A stretch of 22,573 nucleotides of DNA from a virus: positions 1 to 22,573 of IMG/VR virus record IMGVR_UViG_3300021962_000703, one strand, 5' to 3'. Positions 9,687 through 17,847 of this stretch are shown here, one piece after another. The notes below the pieces were generated by a model. It did no database searches, had not been told where the DNA came from, and saw nothing but the letters and a program-made list of their open reading frames with translations. Both the position numbers and the translations under genes were made by a program. Position 1 is the first letter of the stretch; every line of letters starts with the position of its first letter.

Positions 9687-12600
9687 TTATTCTGTACTTG
9701 TTACAAATGCGTTGATATTCGCCCTAACTTCTGTCGCTGAAATGCTTGATACTATTTCAACATCATCAACTGTGGCTCCACTGATTAAAATCTCATCTGG
9801 TTGGCTCTGTATCTCAAATAGGCTACCGAACTCTTGATCTGTCTGTCTTGGAACTAAGACCATATTTGATATATCAGGAGCGACTTGATTAACGATATAT
9901 GTTATTAATTCGCTGACATAAAATCTGTCTCCGAAGTCCCAATTATTGATATCAAAAAATTCGTTGATAGCACTGACTATCCTAACTTTTAAGTCATTAT
10001 CGTTTATAGTTTCGCCAGGATTTTTTACTACCTTAAATGATGCCTGAAGTTTAGTTTCTGCTTTAGCACCAAATAAAACTTTGTATCTCACAGGATGATA
10101 TATTATTTCATCTGATATAGATTTGATAGCATTTAATTTTCCACCAAATGTGACCCTTAATGCATCTGTAGTTGGTGCTTCTGGTTCTGTCGTCGTTCCG
10201 CCTGCTAACCAAACTCTGTATGCTTGATCATAGCTACGTGTTAATAGATAGGTATCTATGATGTTGCTTGAACTAGGATCGATCCTGCGATCGACTGTGG
10301 CATTATGGATGTACTGGAATTTGATCTTATCTCTACCATACACCCCTTTGTAACCACTTTCTAAAACTAATGTGTTCGTGGTCCTATTCACACGCTTTAC
10401 TCTGTCTTCATTTACATCATAAAAATACACCAATTGTCCGTCTGGATAAGTTGTTGTATCATTAAAATCTAACAAAGACTCTTTCTGTAAAATTTTAATA
10501 GTATCATTTGTGTTATCGATTAGCTGATAGGCTGTAGCTCCCGAGACATCTACTATCTGTTGGAAAAACAAGAAATTTAGATCACTATCGACGCCTACGA
10601 TCTGCTCAAACGATTCTGGATTATCGATCACGCCATCGTCGTCGCTGTCATAGAATGCTAATTTGATCTCTTCGGCAGACTCGTACCCGTCGTCAAACTT
10701 GATAGTATCATCTATCTCGAAAGAGAAATCGCTGTATAATGGAGTGATGAAATCGCTACCTGTATTGATACCTAATACTTTGATCTGATCTTTAATGACA
10801 TTGCCTAATGTATCATTGTATTGTTTTTCGCTGGCATCGAAATAGAATCTATTCTGCTCTTTGCTACCAAACACATATTCCATAGATCTCACACGGACCA
10901 CATATTCATCTGCTTCTTTAACAAATGCTAGATACCAAGAGCTGTCTAGATTGCTGTTTGTGATATCGCCTGCTTTACCTAAACTAAATGCATTTAATAA
11001 ATTTAAGTTTGATGCTGTGATTATTTTCCAAGCAGATTCCTGCACATCGAATCGCAGACCAAAGTTTAAATTCTGGAAAATCTCATTGGTTATTTCTGTT
11101 TCTAAAGATGTTGGAAGATCATTAACGAATCTCGGAACTACTCTCGATGCTATCGCGCCTGAAGGCACAGTGTCACTGAAGCTCACAGGTCCTAGTCCTG
11201 AAGATAATATTCCTCTGTCTGCGTTGGTTCCATCACCTACGATGTTAATAGTTTTTGTCCAGATCCTATCTGTCTGCAATGGATCTGACGCATCAACATT
11301 AACTAATTTTCCTTTCCTAAATGCTTTACCTGTAGGTGGTATGAATTTAATCATAGCACCTGTGAATAGGTATTGTAAATTGTTCGTCGAATATGACCCA
11401 GTTTTTAATAAGGTATTATCAACAGCATTTTTAAAATATCCTGTTGTTAAATTAGTATCAGTGGTAACTTGTTCCCAGATAACATTGTTGTTAGCGAAGA
11501 TGATTTTTTCTTCTTTAGTTAGATAGAAATTATAGACATCGGTGCTGGAAAACAAAGGCTCGATACTGCGTTTAATAAAATTAATGATATCGATTCTTGA
11601 TGTAAATTTAAAGGTGATGTTCTTTTCAGTTTCTTCTTTGAAAATATATCCATCATCTGCGAACACATTGATATCGCTGTATTTTCCAGAAGCATCGATG
11701 ATCTCATAGTTCCGTGAAATACCGCTGGCTGTCCTATTCACTGATTTTACTTTTAAAATATCTTGTGAGCTAGATAGTGGTGCTAGGTTATAATCTTCAC
11801 CAGTTACCATCCTATTCTGTGTATAATAAACAGCAGGTGCGTTCTGTCTGATATTATCTGTGCTTTCTGATCCTGATGCTGTAGCTACAGTGTATTGTAA
11901 ATCTAATCCTATGGTCAATGTGTGTGACAATCCCTGTTTATTCACATAAGGAATAGCGATGTTGATACCTCTCATTTCATTTGGAGATATCGTGTAAGAC
12001 AATCCATTTGAAACTCTGTAGTATGTTCTAAATGCACCTTGTGGAAGATTACCATAGACGCCATCGGCGAATGTTAAATCAATTTTATCATCCTCTTTGG
12101 TGATAACATTATAGATATTTCTTATGTCCTGTGTCACAGAATTATAAGCGATATTGTTTCCTATCAGACTCTCGACTTTTTTCCACTCGTCTTGTTGTAC
12201 TCCGTCGGGGCTCAATTTAAACAACCAAACATCGTTGTTATTGATATTAGGTGTATCGATCGCGACCGTTTCGTTTGTGGTAGGAACATCGATTTCAAAA
12301 TCTGCGAGCTCTAATGATCCCTGTTTGAACATTAGATAAAATCCTGTGTTAGCACTGCCTGGACCTTTACCATCATTACGATAAATGAACCCCATCTGGT
12401 TTCCTGGCACCGGTGGTTCCTCGTAGATCTCTTCTGATCCTTGGAAACTAGTCGAAACTACTTCGAAAGCCATTCCTCTGCCACTGGCTGTTTTAGAATA
12501 AGTGAAGATAGGAACGTCAGTGTTGGTGCTCCTAAATCTATATTGTTCTGTCCTGATACCTTGGATGGTAGAGACCCCTTGGCTACGTCCGAATTCTGTG

Positions 12601-13100
12601 TTGTCGCTCATCGCAGAATTTAGGATCACTAAAAATTGTTCTAACCAATTATTGTTAGTTGGGTCGTTCCACTGTATAATCTGTTCTGCTAGATTTTTTC
12701 CGTTGCTATCAATAAGGCTTTCAGATGTAGTAACTGTAGCGAATTTTAATAGCCCTTGTCCAGGAACATTTCTCTTAGCGTTATAAGAAAGCATACGTGC
12801 CAATCTCAACACGCTTTCCCTGCGTTCTGCTAATTCGATAAAGTTTTCTCTTGATGCTAGATCAACACGGAATGCTAAACTCTGTCCTAGGAATGCTACG
12901 GCATCGATTAGTGCTAGATATTCTGATGACTCTACATAATCGTTGAAATCTTCTGGATAATTCTCACGGATATATGTGATAATCACCCTACGGAGATTCT
13001 CGAAGTCGTAGGATTTGAAATCAGCGTTTTTAAACGTTTGATAGATCCTAGTCCAATCTTCGTTTAGTAGTAAATTATTTTGTCTTGATGTAGTTGCCAT
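9687..13100 (-). CDS. 6: Baseplate wedge protein gp6
   Basis: A structural subunit of the baseplate wedge; in T4, gp6 dimers join the wedges into a ring around the hub. The N-terminus (DFENLRRVIITYIRENYPED and YLALIDAVAFLGQSLAFRVD, residues about 33-80) is the hallmark of the T4 gp6 family. A baseplate-J-like segment, RMVTGEDYNLAPL, lies near residue 428. The C-terminal region (about 985-1137), with INEFFDINNWDFGDRFYVSE, matches the conserved end of gp6. At 1137 residues it is much longer than T4 gp6 (660), with the extra length in the middle. That extra part holds an EF-hand-type loop at residues 818-829. The start is preceded by AGGAA at 13108-13112, seven bases before the ATG. It lies in the leftward baseplate operon, with a 42-base gap to gp25 upstream and one base to the giant gene downstream. 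Confidence 0.95.
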   Translation of the reverse strand: MATTSRQNNLLLNEDWTRIYQTFKNADFKSYDFENLRRVIITYIRENYPEDFNDYVESSEYLALIDAVAFLGQSLAFRVDLASRENFIELAERRESVLRLARMLSYNAKRNVPGQGLLKFATVTTSESLIDSNGKNLAEQIIQWNDPTNNNWLEQFLVILNSAMSDNTEFGRSQGVSTIQGIRTEQYRFRSTNTDVPIFTYSKTASGRGMAFEVVSTSFQGSEEIYEEPPVPGNQMGFIYRNDGKGPGSANTGFYLMFKQGSLELADFEIDVPTTNETVAIDTPNINNNDVWLFKLSPDGVQQDEWKKVESLIGNNIAYNSVTQDIRNIYNVITKEDDKIDLTFADGVYGNLPQGAFRTYYRVSNGLSYTISPNEMRGINIAIPYVNKQGLSHTLTIGLDLQYTVATASGSESTDNIRQNAPAVYYTQNRMVTGEDYNLAPLSSSQDILKVKSVNRTASGISRNYEIIDASGKYSDINVFADDGYIFKEETEKNITFKFTSRIDIINFIKRSIEPLFSSTDVYNFYLTKEEKIIFANNNVIWEQVTTDTNLTTGYFKNAVDNTLLKTGSYSTNNLQYLFTGAMIKFIPPTGKAFRKGKLVNVDASDPLQTDRIWTKTINIVGDGTNADRGILSSGLGPVSFSDTVPSGAIASRVVPRFVNDLPTSLETEITNEIFQNLNFGLRFDVQESAWKIITASNLNLLNAFSLGKAGDITNSNLDSSWYLAFVKEADEYVVRVRSMEYVFGSKEQNRFYFDASEKQYNDTLGNVIKDQIKVLGINTGSDFITPLYSDFSFEIDDTIKFDDGYESAEEIKLAFYDSDDDGVIDNPESFEQIVGVDSDLNFLFFQQIVDVSGATAYQLIDNTNDTIKILQKESLLDFNDTTTYPDGQLVYFYDVNEDRVKRVNRTTNTLVLESGYKGVYGRDKIKFQYIHNATVDRRIDPSSSNIIDTYLLTRSYDQAYRVWLAGGTTTEPEAPTTDALRVTFGGKLNAIKSISDEIIYHPVRYKVLFGAKAETKLQASFKVVKNPGETINDNDLKVRIVSAINEFFDINNWDFGDRFYVSELITYIVNQVAPDISNMVLVPRQTDQEFGSLFEIQSQPDEILISGATVDDVEIVSSISATEVRANINAFVTSTE

Positions 13101-13118
13101 TTATTCGTTCCTATATGA

Positions 13119-13126
13119 TATTTAGC
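13119..13126 (-). promoter_or_regulatory. Possible weak late promoter element before gp6
   Basis: The minus strand reads GCTAAATA, six of eight matches to the T4 late element TATAAATA. It lies in the only appreciable gap (13101-13142) of the baseplate operon. A start about six bases downstream would give a very short leader beginning close to the AGGAA at 13108-13112. The match is imperfect, so this is tentative. Confidence 0.25.
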
Positions 13127-13142
13127 ATACCCAATTAAGTGC

Positions 13143-13580
13143 TTAGTTAATGACAGAGTTCTCTTTGTCAAAATCAAATGTCATACGTTCATTCACATTG
13201 AATGGAACATAAGTAACATCTGCCTGTATGCGGATACCCTGGTCTGTGGTATCAACCTGTACTTCATTAACCACGATCCTCGGATCATAATTAATAATAT
13301 CTTCAACATCTTTAGCGATCATAGTTTTAACATCTTCTGTAAAGTTTTCAAACAACATATCCCATATCACGGTGCCAAATTCAGGATTTTCTAACTTCTC
13401 TCCCTTGCGAATATAGAAATGGTTGATCAAATCTTGCTTGACTAGATCTATGTCATAGAGTTTAAAATTACGACTGGTTTCTTTGCTACTAAACCCTTTG
13501 TAAGTAAATACTCCGCCTTTGTCTCCCACGGTAGCTACATTAGTCGCTACTGTTTTTTGATTGTAAAGTCTGTTAGCCAT
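13143..13580 (-). CDS. 25: Baseplate wedge protein gp25
   Basis: A small wedge subunit of the gpW/gp25 family, which in T4 helps trigger sheath polymerisation and sits against gp6 and gp53 in the inner baseplate. The family core is at residues about 45-77: DLVKQDLINHFYIRKGEK, then NPEFGTVIWDMLFE. The C-terminus holds the beta-alpha elements DPRIVVNEVQV and ADVTYVPFNVNE. The length, 145 residues, is close to T4 gp25 (132), with a longer N-terminus. The ATG shares one base with the gp5 stop (TAATG), and GAGAGGA lies about seven bases before it, so translation is likely both coupled and independently initiated. In T4, gene 25 is not next to gene 6; the 5-25-6 order is that of marine T4-like phages. 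Confidence 0.95.
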   Translation of the reverse strand: MANRLYNQKTVATNVATVGDKGGVFTYKGFSSKETSRNFKLYDIDLVKQDLINHFYIRKGEKLENPEFGTVIWDMLFENFTEDVKTMIAKDVEDIINYDPRIVVNEVQVDTTDQGIRIQADVTYVPFNVNERMTFDFDKENSVIN

Positions 13581-15169
13581 TATACGTTCCTCTCTCTATC
13601 AGTTTCTGCTGGATCTACGTATGTAGGAACTTGGTTTTCGTGCAACACCCAAGGTTCGTGCATCGGAATCCTTTTTACTATGCTATCAACTAAAAGTGTT
13701 TGATATTTGGTGCTCCAACTTAATGTAGGATCTGTCTTAGGATTTTTATGCGTTGATAGCGGATTAATCGCAGTAGCTTTTTGTGCTACTGGTCCATTCA
13801 TATCAATCCTTGTGGCTGTTTCAGTATGATTACCTCCACTATTGATATCAATGTTTCCTCTCGTGGTAATTTTTGTGCTTCCGCCGACTACTAAATCGCT
13901 GTTGCTACCAACTGTTATCTGTCTGTTGTTGCCAGCGATCATTTTAGTGTTCCACTTGCTTTCGATATAAACCCTACCACTTTCAAAATTATTTGAGTCA
14001 AGTTGTGCATTGTTTGAATATTCTGCAGATGCTTTTAAATTAATATTCCTTCCAGCTTCCATATTAATGTCTCTGTCTGCTTTGATGTTCAGATCATTTT
14101 CAGTGTGGATGCTTATGCTATCTCTAGCATAGATATCTATCTTGCCGTTTGATGTTAGTTCTATCCAAGTAGTTCCTTTTGAATTTCCAATATAAATTAA
14201 ATCTTCTGAATTGTGCATCAATAATTGATGTCCAGTTCTTGTTCTCAATCTCACATATTCATTGTATGGGATATCTGAATTACCTTTTTCACCGTTTTGT
14301 GTGTCAGCATAATCTACTGGTCCTTCACCTGCTGGTGTTTTTCTTTGATACCTATCATCACCATCGTCCATCACGAACTGTGTGCCACCTAATCTGCTCA
14401 CAGGTACTGGCTTAGGTGTTTGGCTTTCATTTACTCCTATCTTGGCTCGTTTTGCTCCATTCTTTCTATCGAGAGGTCCTGGAGTAGATATACCAAATAC
14501 CATACTAGGAACTTCTCTACGAGCTGATGATGTTGTGGTTCCTCTAGCATCATCTTCTATCAATCCTTGTCTTAGGAAATGTTCTGCGATAGGATGTAGA
14601 GGCTTTTTAAATTTTTCTACATCTATCTTTTTTCCTTTGGATCTGTTTAATCTTCTGTTCGCTTCTGCTACTGGTAACGGCATTTTTCCTGTACCAGGCC
14701 AGTTATAGGTCTTTTTATCAGCTTCGTCTATTTCAACTTCGCTCGATCCTGCTATAGCAGGAACCATATGGTTACCAAAATTACTAGGTATGCAACCGAT
14801 CCAGAACCCTTGTGAAGGATCTCCATCTACAAATGTTACTAATACCGTGACACCTACATCAGGTGGGACAAACCACATACCATAACTTTTTTGTGTATCA
14901 TTATATGCTTCGTAAGTGGATGCGCCGTCCTCTGTGCTGTTACCGCCCATAAATTCATAACCAGTGTATCCAAAGAATGGCATCGCACATCTTACCACAT
15001 AGGTTTGTGAATCATCTCCTAGAGTATTACCTTGTTCTCTTAACAGGGTAACTTCTAATGCTCCCATAAAACTAGGATCTAGATGGCTTACAATTTTTGC
15101 CAGATAGGTTCCTTCGCCGACTGATCGGGAATCTGTTTTGCTGATCGTTGATCTTTTTTCAATAGCCAT
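13580..15169 (-). CDS. 5: Baseplate hub spike gp5, without lysozyme domain
   Basis: The central spike of the baseplate that pierces the outer membrane. Residues about 20-128 form the gp5/VgrG-type OB-fold (TYLAKIVSHLDPSFMGALEV, then MWFVPPDVGVTVLVTFVDGD and GFWIGCIP). A linker follows (about 130-310; NWPGTGKMPLPVAEANRRLN). From about 310 to 455 come short strands of a triple-stranded beta-helix needle, for example KIDIYARDSISIHTENDLNI and ADRDINMEAGRNINLKAS. The C-terminal tail has HEPWVLHENQVPTYVDP. The length (529) is near T4 gp5 (575), but the T4 lysozyme domain between OB-fold and needle is replaced by the linker, as in cyanophage gp5. The start is one base after the hub-gene stop; GAGAAG lies upstream. 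It should form the hub with the protein encoded at 15171-17546. Confidence 0.93.
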   Translation of the reverse strand: MAIEKRSTISKTDSRSVGEGTYLAKIVSHLDPSFMGALEVTLLREQGNTLGDDSQTYVVRCAMPFFGYTGYEFMGGNSTEDGASTYEAYNDTQKSYGMWFVPPDVGVTVLVTFVDGDPSQGFWIGCIPSNFGNHMVPAIAGSSEVEIDEADKKTYNWPGTGKMPLPVAEANRRLNRSKGKKIDVEKFKKPLHPIAEHFLRQGLIEDDARGTTTSSARREVPSMVFGISTPGPLDRKNGAKRAKIGVNESQTPKPVPVSRLGGTQFVMDDGDDRYQRKTPAGEGPVDYADTQNGEKGNSDIPYNEYVRLRTRTGHQLLMHNSEDLIYIGNSKGTTWIELTSNGKIDIYARDSISIHTENDLNIKADRDINMEAGRNINLKASAEYSNNAQLDSNNFESGRVYIESKWNTKMIAGNNRQITVGSNSDLVVGGSTKITTRGNIDINSGGNHTETATRIDMNGPVAQKATAINPLSTHKNPKTDPTLSWSTKYQTLLVDSIVKRIPMHEPWVLHENQVPTYVDPAETDRERNV

Positions 15170-15170
15170 A

Positions 15171-17546
15171 TTAACTTCTCAAATGATCCGGTATTATTGG
15201 ATTAGTTTCTGTTACTTTTCTACTTACGCTTCCTGTTCCTGTTAATATATTAGGAATTATCGGATCTGTTACTGTTACTCTCGCTTCTTGTTCTTTAGTA
15301 AAAGAAACTTGCAACGCTGTATTTTTATCTGCTGGTAACTCTTGTAGTTCTTTACTGCCGTCTGCGAAATCGCTAGGTTGTGCTGGCATTCTAACACAGC
15401 TTAATCTTTGGATAAACTTACCATCTTTAAAATCATTCTCACAGGCTGTGACTCTATAAATTCCAGTAAATTCGCTTTCTGTTTTTTGGAAATCATATGT
15501 TCCTTTAACGTCATTTAAATCTATAGGATTGCGGAAAGTGATGTATGTATAAACCGTTCCGCTTTCATAGTTCATCGTTCCGTCTGAGGTGATCTGTGCT
15601 GAAGGATCTGTAGCACCTGCGAAATAATTATTCACTCCACTATCCACCAACCAATAAGGATCTCCTAAAATTTCTAACTGAACAGTGACTAAGTCTCCAC
15701 TGCTACCATTAATAAATGCTCTTTGGAAAGATTCAGCGACCAGCTGTTCTGATGATTTTCCAGCATTACCGCCTTTAAATCTCGTGAGTGCTTCGGGATC
15801 TCTTTTTGTCCTAGCCCTTCCTAAATTAGCGAGCTGTGAGCCACTTGCAGGTCCTACTGTTTTTTCTGTTTTAGTCTGTAAATTTTCAGCGGTACCTTGT
15901 TGGTTTTGTTCGATTAAATTTCCCGAATCTCCTTCATTGGATGAGTTAGCACCTGCGAAAAATAAATTATTAATCTGTATATCAAAACTTAAAACATCAG
16001 TGTTCTGTCCAGTATAGATATAGTTATACTCTTTGCTGATCTTGCGTTGTATCTCTTGGTATCCAACAGGCATAGAATTAGGATTACTGAAAATGCTGTG
16101 ATGAACTAAGAATGGTACTACACGGAAAGTGATTTTTCTAGCATAGTCTCCTACGATCGGATCGAAGTCTAATAGCTCTATCTGTACATCGAGCCGGAAC
16201 CATTTAATATGTCCTTCGGGTGTTAATTTTTTAGGATCCATTGCATCTCGAGCATACTTAGAACTTAAGATTATTTGGTTTATTATCGATGTCAATGTCT
16301 GGCTCTGCGCAAACTGGAATGTACGTTTTTTAGGATCTATTGTCATCTTATCTCTATTGATTTTTCCGTTTTCTTCTACATCGCCGTGTTTTTTGAAAGC
16401 ATAGTTTCCGCCTTGCGTTTGATCAAATCCTAGATCTGCATTTCCGATTACGTTGATAGATTCTGCAGGAGGTAACTGCGGTGTAGTTCCTTTCAACATC
16501 GACGGAACATATCTAGTATCTACTGTAGGATTTGTTATTTTTTCATTAGGGTCCTGCGTGGCACCTTTATCTGTTTCACCTTGATTGTATCGATAAAATA
16601 CTGTAGAATCTTCAGGAAACTGTATATCATAGATATCCGCTACGCCTATCTGTCTTTCTACTACTAATTTTTCTTCGATTCGATTTAACACTGAGGCTAA
16701 ACTTTCAGGTCCTGATCTTAAAATTTCTTCTACAGTACCTTTTTGTCCTGAAACTATTTTTAGATCATTATATGTGATGTTAGTTACATCTGAAAATCCT
16801 TGATGGCTGTAAGGTACTGCTTCTACTTTATAAACGCTTCCGCTTTCAGTAGTATTGAATCTAACCGTAACTATTTTCATAGTGAAAAACTTTGGTTTGA
16901 TGCTGGTTATTAATTCTCCGGTTTCTTTGTATCCTTTAAAATCTAATCTTAACACATAGGGAGCATTATTCAAATAATTTGCGAATCCTGAATTTACCGC
17001 CGAGTTCTGGAGACTTTGTAAAAACTGTCCCATACTATAAGGTTCAAAAACTTCAAACTCGATTTTAAAAACATTAGAGTTTCCTGATTTAGCATTAGCC
17101 GCGATCGATGATCTTAGAGAAAAATCATTAACATAAAATTCAGGAGTTCCTGCGGCATTTTTGGCACGTTGGCTGTCAAATCTTCCGCCACTACTAAAAA
17201 CTATATTTTTTAATTCAGATTCATTGTTCCGATAACTTCTAGGATCATTAAACTGTTCTTTGTTAAGACAGGCCATAGTCCATAATGGAGTGTAAGATGC
17301 GAATGCTTCGAGCGGATTAGGAATTATATTTTCTAAATTCTTTTTGATCGTGACCGGTTTATTTGGATCGGCGAATGATGTGCTTTTGCCGCTTTGTATT
17401 TCGTCAGTCGCTTTAGCAAATTGGTCTGCGGTTAATCTAGTTGCTTGACCTTTGGATAAATGGCTTGGAAAGGGAGATTTATTTAAAGTAGTGCCGTCTG
17501 GTTTTCTTTGAGCATTAAAGACCGAAGTTCCTATATCTCTAGCCAT
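15171..17546 (-). CDS. Large baseplate hub-type structural protein (gp27 position)
   Basis: A 791-residue protein directly upstream of gp5, the place where a gp27-like hub subunit is expected. Conserved-looking segments include AFASYTPLWTMACLNKEQFN (near 80), FKIEFEVFEPYSMGQFLQSL (near 160), SLTSIINQIILSS-like helix with IKWFRLDVQIELLDFDP (near 440), VVPFLVHHSIFSN (near 475), LEILGDPYWLVDSG (near 630) and TGIYRVTACENDFKDGKFIQ (near 710). I recall similar proteins annotated only as structural proteins in cyanophages. Assignment as a gp27-type hub partner of gp5 is inference from position and from the beta-rich look; it is twice the length of T4 gp27 (391). The ATG is one base after the gp53 stop, with AGGAG seven bases before it. 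There is no signal peptide or membrane segment. Confidence 0.75.
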   Translation of the reverse strand: MARDIGTSVFNAQRKPDGTTLNKSPFPSHLSKGQATRLTADQFAKATDEIQSGKSTSFADPNKPVTIKKNLENIIPNPLEAFASYTPLWTMACLNKEQFNDPRSYRNNESELKNIVFSSGGRFDSQRAKNAAGTPEFYVNDFSLRSSIAANAKSGNSNVFKIEFEVFEPYSMGQFLQSLQNSAVNSGFANYLNNAPYVLRLDFKGYKETGELITSIKPKFFTMKIVTVRFNTTESGSVYKVEAVPYSHQGFSDVTNITYNDLKIVSGQKGTVEEILRSGPESLASVLNRIEEKLVVERQIGVADIYDIQFPEDSTVFYRYNQGETDKGATQDPNEKITNPTVDTRYVPSMLKGTTPQLPPAESINVIGNADLGFDQTQGGNYAFKKHGDVEENGKINRDKMTIDPKKRTFQFAQSQTLTSIINQIILSSKYARDAMDPKKLTPEGHIKWFRLDVQIELLDFDPIVGDYARKITFRVVPFLVHHSIFSNPNSMPVGYQEIQRKISKEYNYIYTGQNTDVLSFDIQINNLFFAGANSSNEGDSGNLIEQNQQGTAENLQTKTEKTVGPASGSQLANLGRARTKRDPEALTRFKGGNAGKSSEQLVAESFQRAFINGSSGDLVTVQLEILGDPYWLVDSGVNNYFAGATDPSAQITSDGTMNYESGTVYTYITFRNPIDLNDVKGTYDFQKTESEFTGIYRVTACENDFKDGKFIQRLSCVRMPAQPSDFADGSKELQELPADKNTALQVSFTKEQEARVTVTDPIIPNILTGTGSVSRKVTETNPIIPDHLRS

Positions 17547-17547
17547 C

Positions 17548-17847
17548 TTATACTCCTAGAAACTTTTCCAAATTACTTCTTTTAGGAAGATAAATTGTCA
17601 CTCCTGGCTCAAAATCATATATAGGATCTCTTAATACACTCATATTTCTTTGCACAAATACCCACCATAACTTAGCCGATCCATAAAGATCGTAAGCTAA
17701 TAGATCTGGTCTGTGTTTGTATTGATTTTCTATGGTATATTGAAAATCATCAGATTCAGCAGGAACTGGTCGTATTTCTAGTAACTCGAGGTATGATTTA
17801 TTCTGAGAAGTAGTTGCCCACGGACTTGTTTTTTTATAAACTGCCAT
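17548..17847 (-). CDS. 53: Baseplate wedge protein gp53
   Basis: A small wedge protein that in T4 connects the inner baseplate ring around the gp6/gp25 core. The family core is clear at residues 42-88: QYKHRPDLLAYDLYGSAKLW, then RDPIYDFEPGVTIYLP. This is a LysM-like fold whose final strand ends in IYLP. It has 99 residues, while T4 gp53 has 196, so only the conserved domain is kept, as in marine relatives. The ATG shares one base with the gp48 stop (TAATG), and AGGA lies upstream. Its position between gp48 and the hub gene fits early baseplate assembly. Confidence 0.9.
   Translation of the reverse strand: MAVYKKTSPWATTSQNKSYLELLEIRPVPAESDDFQYTIENQYKHRPDLLAYDLYGSAKLWWVFVQRNMSVLRDPIYDFEPGVTIYLPKRSNLEKFLGV

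Noticed and set aside
10861-11526. Rightward open frame of 221 codons
   Set aside because: It lies entirely antisense to gp6, which has clear family motifs on both sides. The codon pattern looks like a mirror of the real gene and no ribosome site precedes it.
14179-14708. Rightward open frames opposite gp5
   Set aside because: Both lie antisense to the gp5 linker and needle, without start signals.
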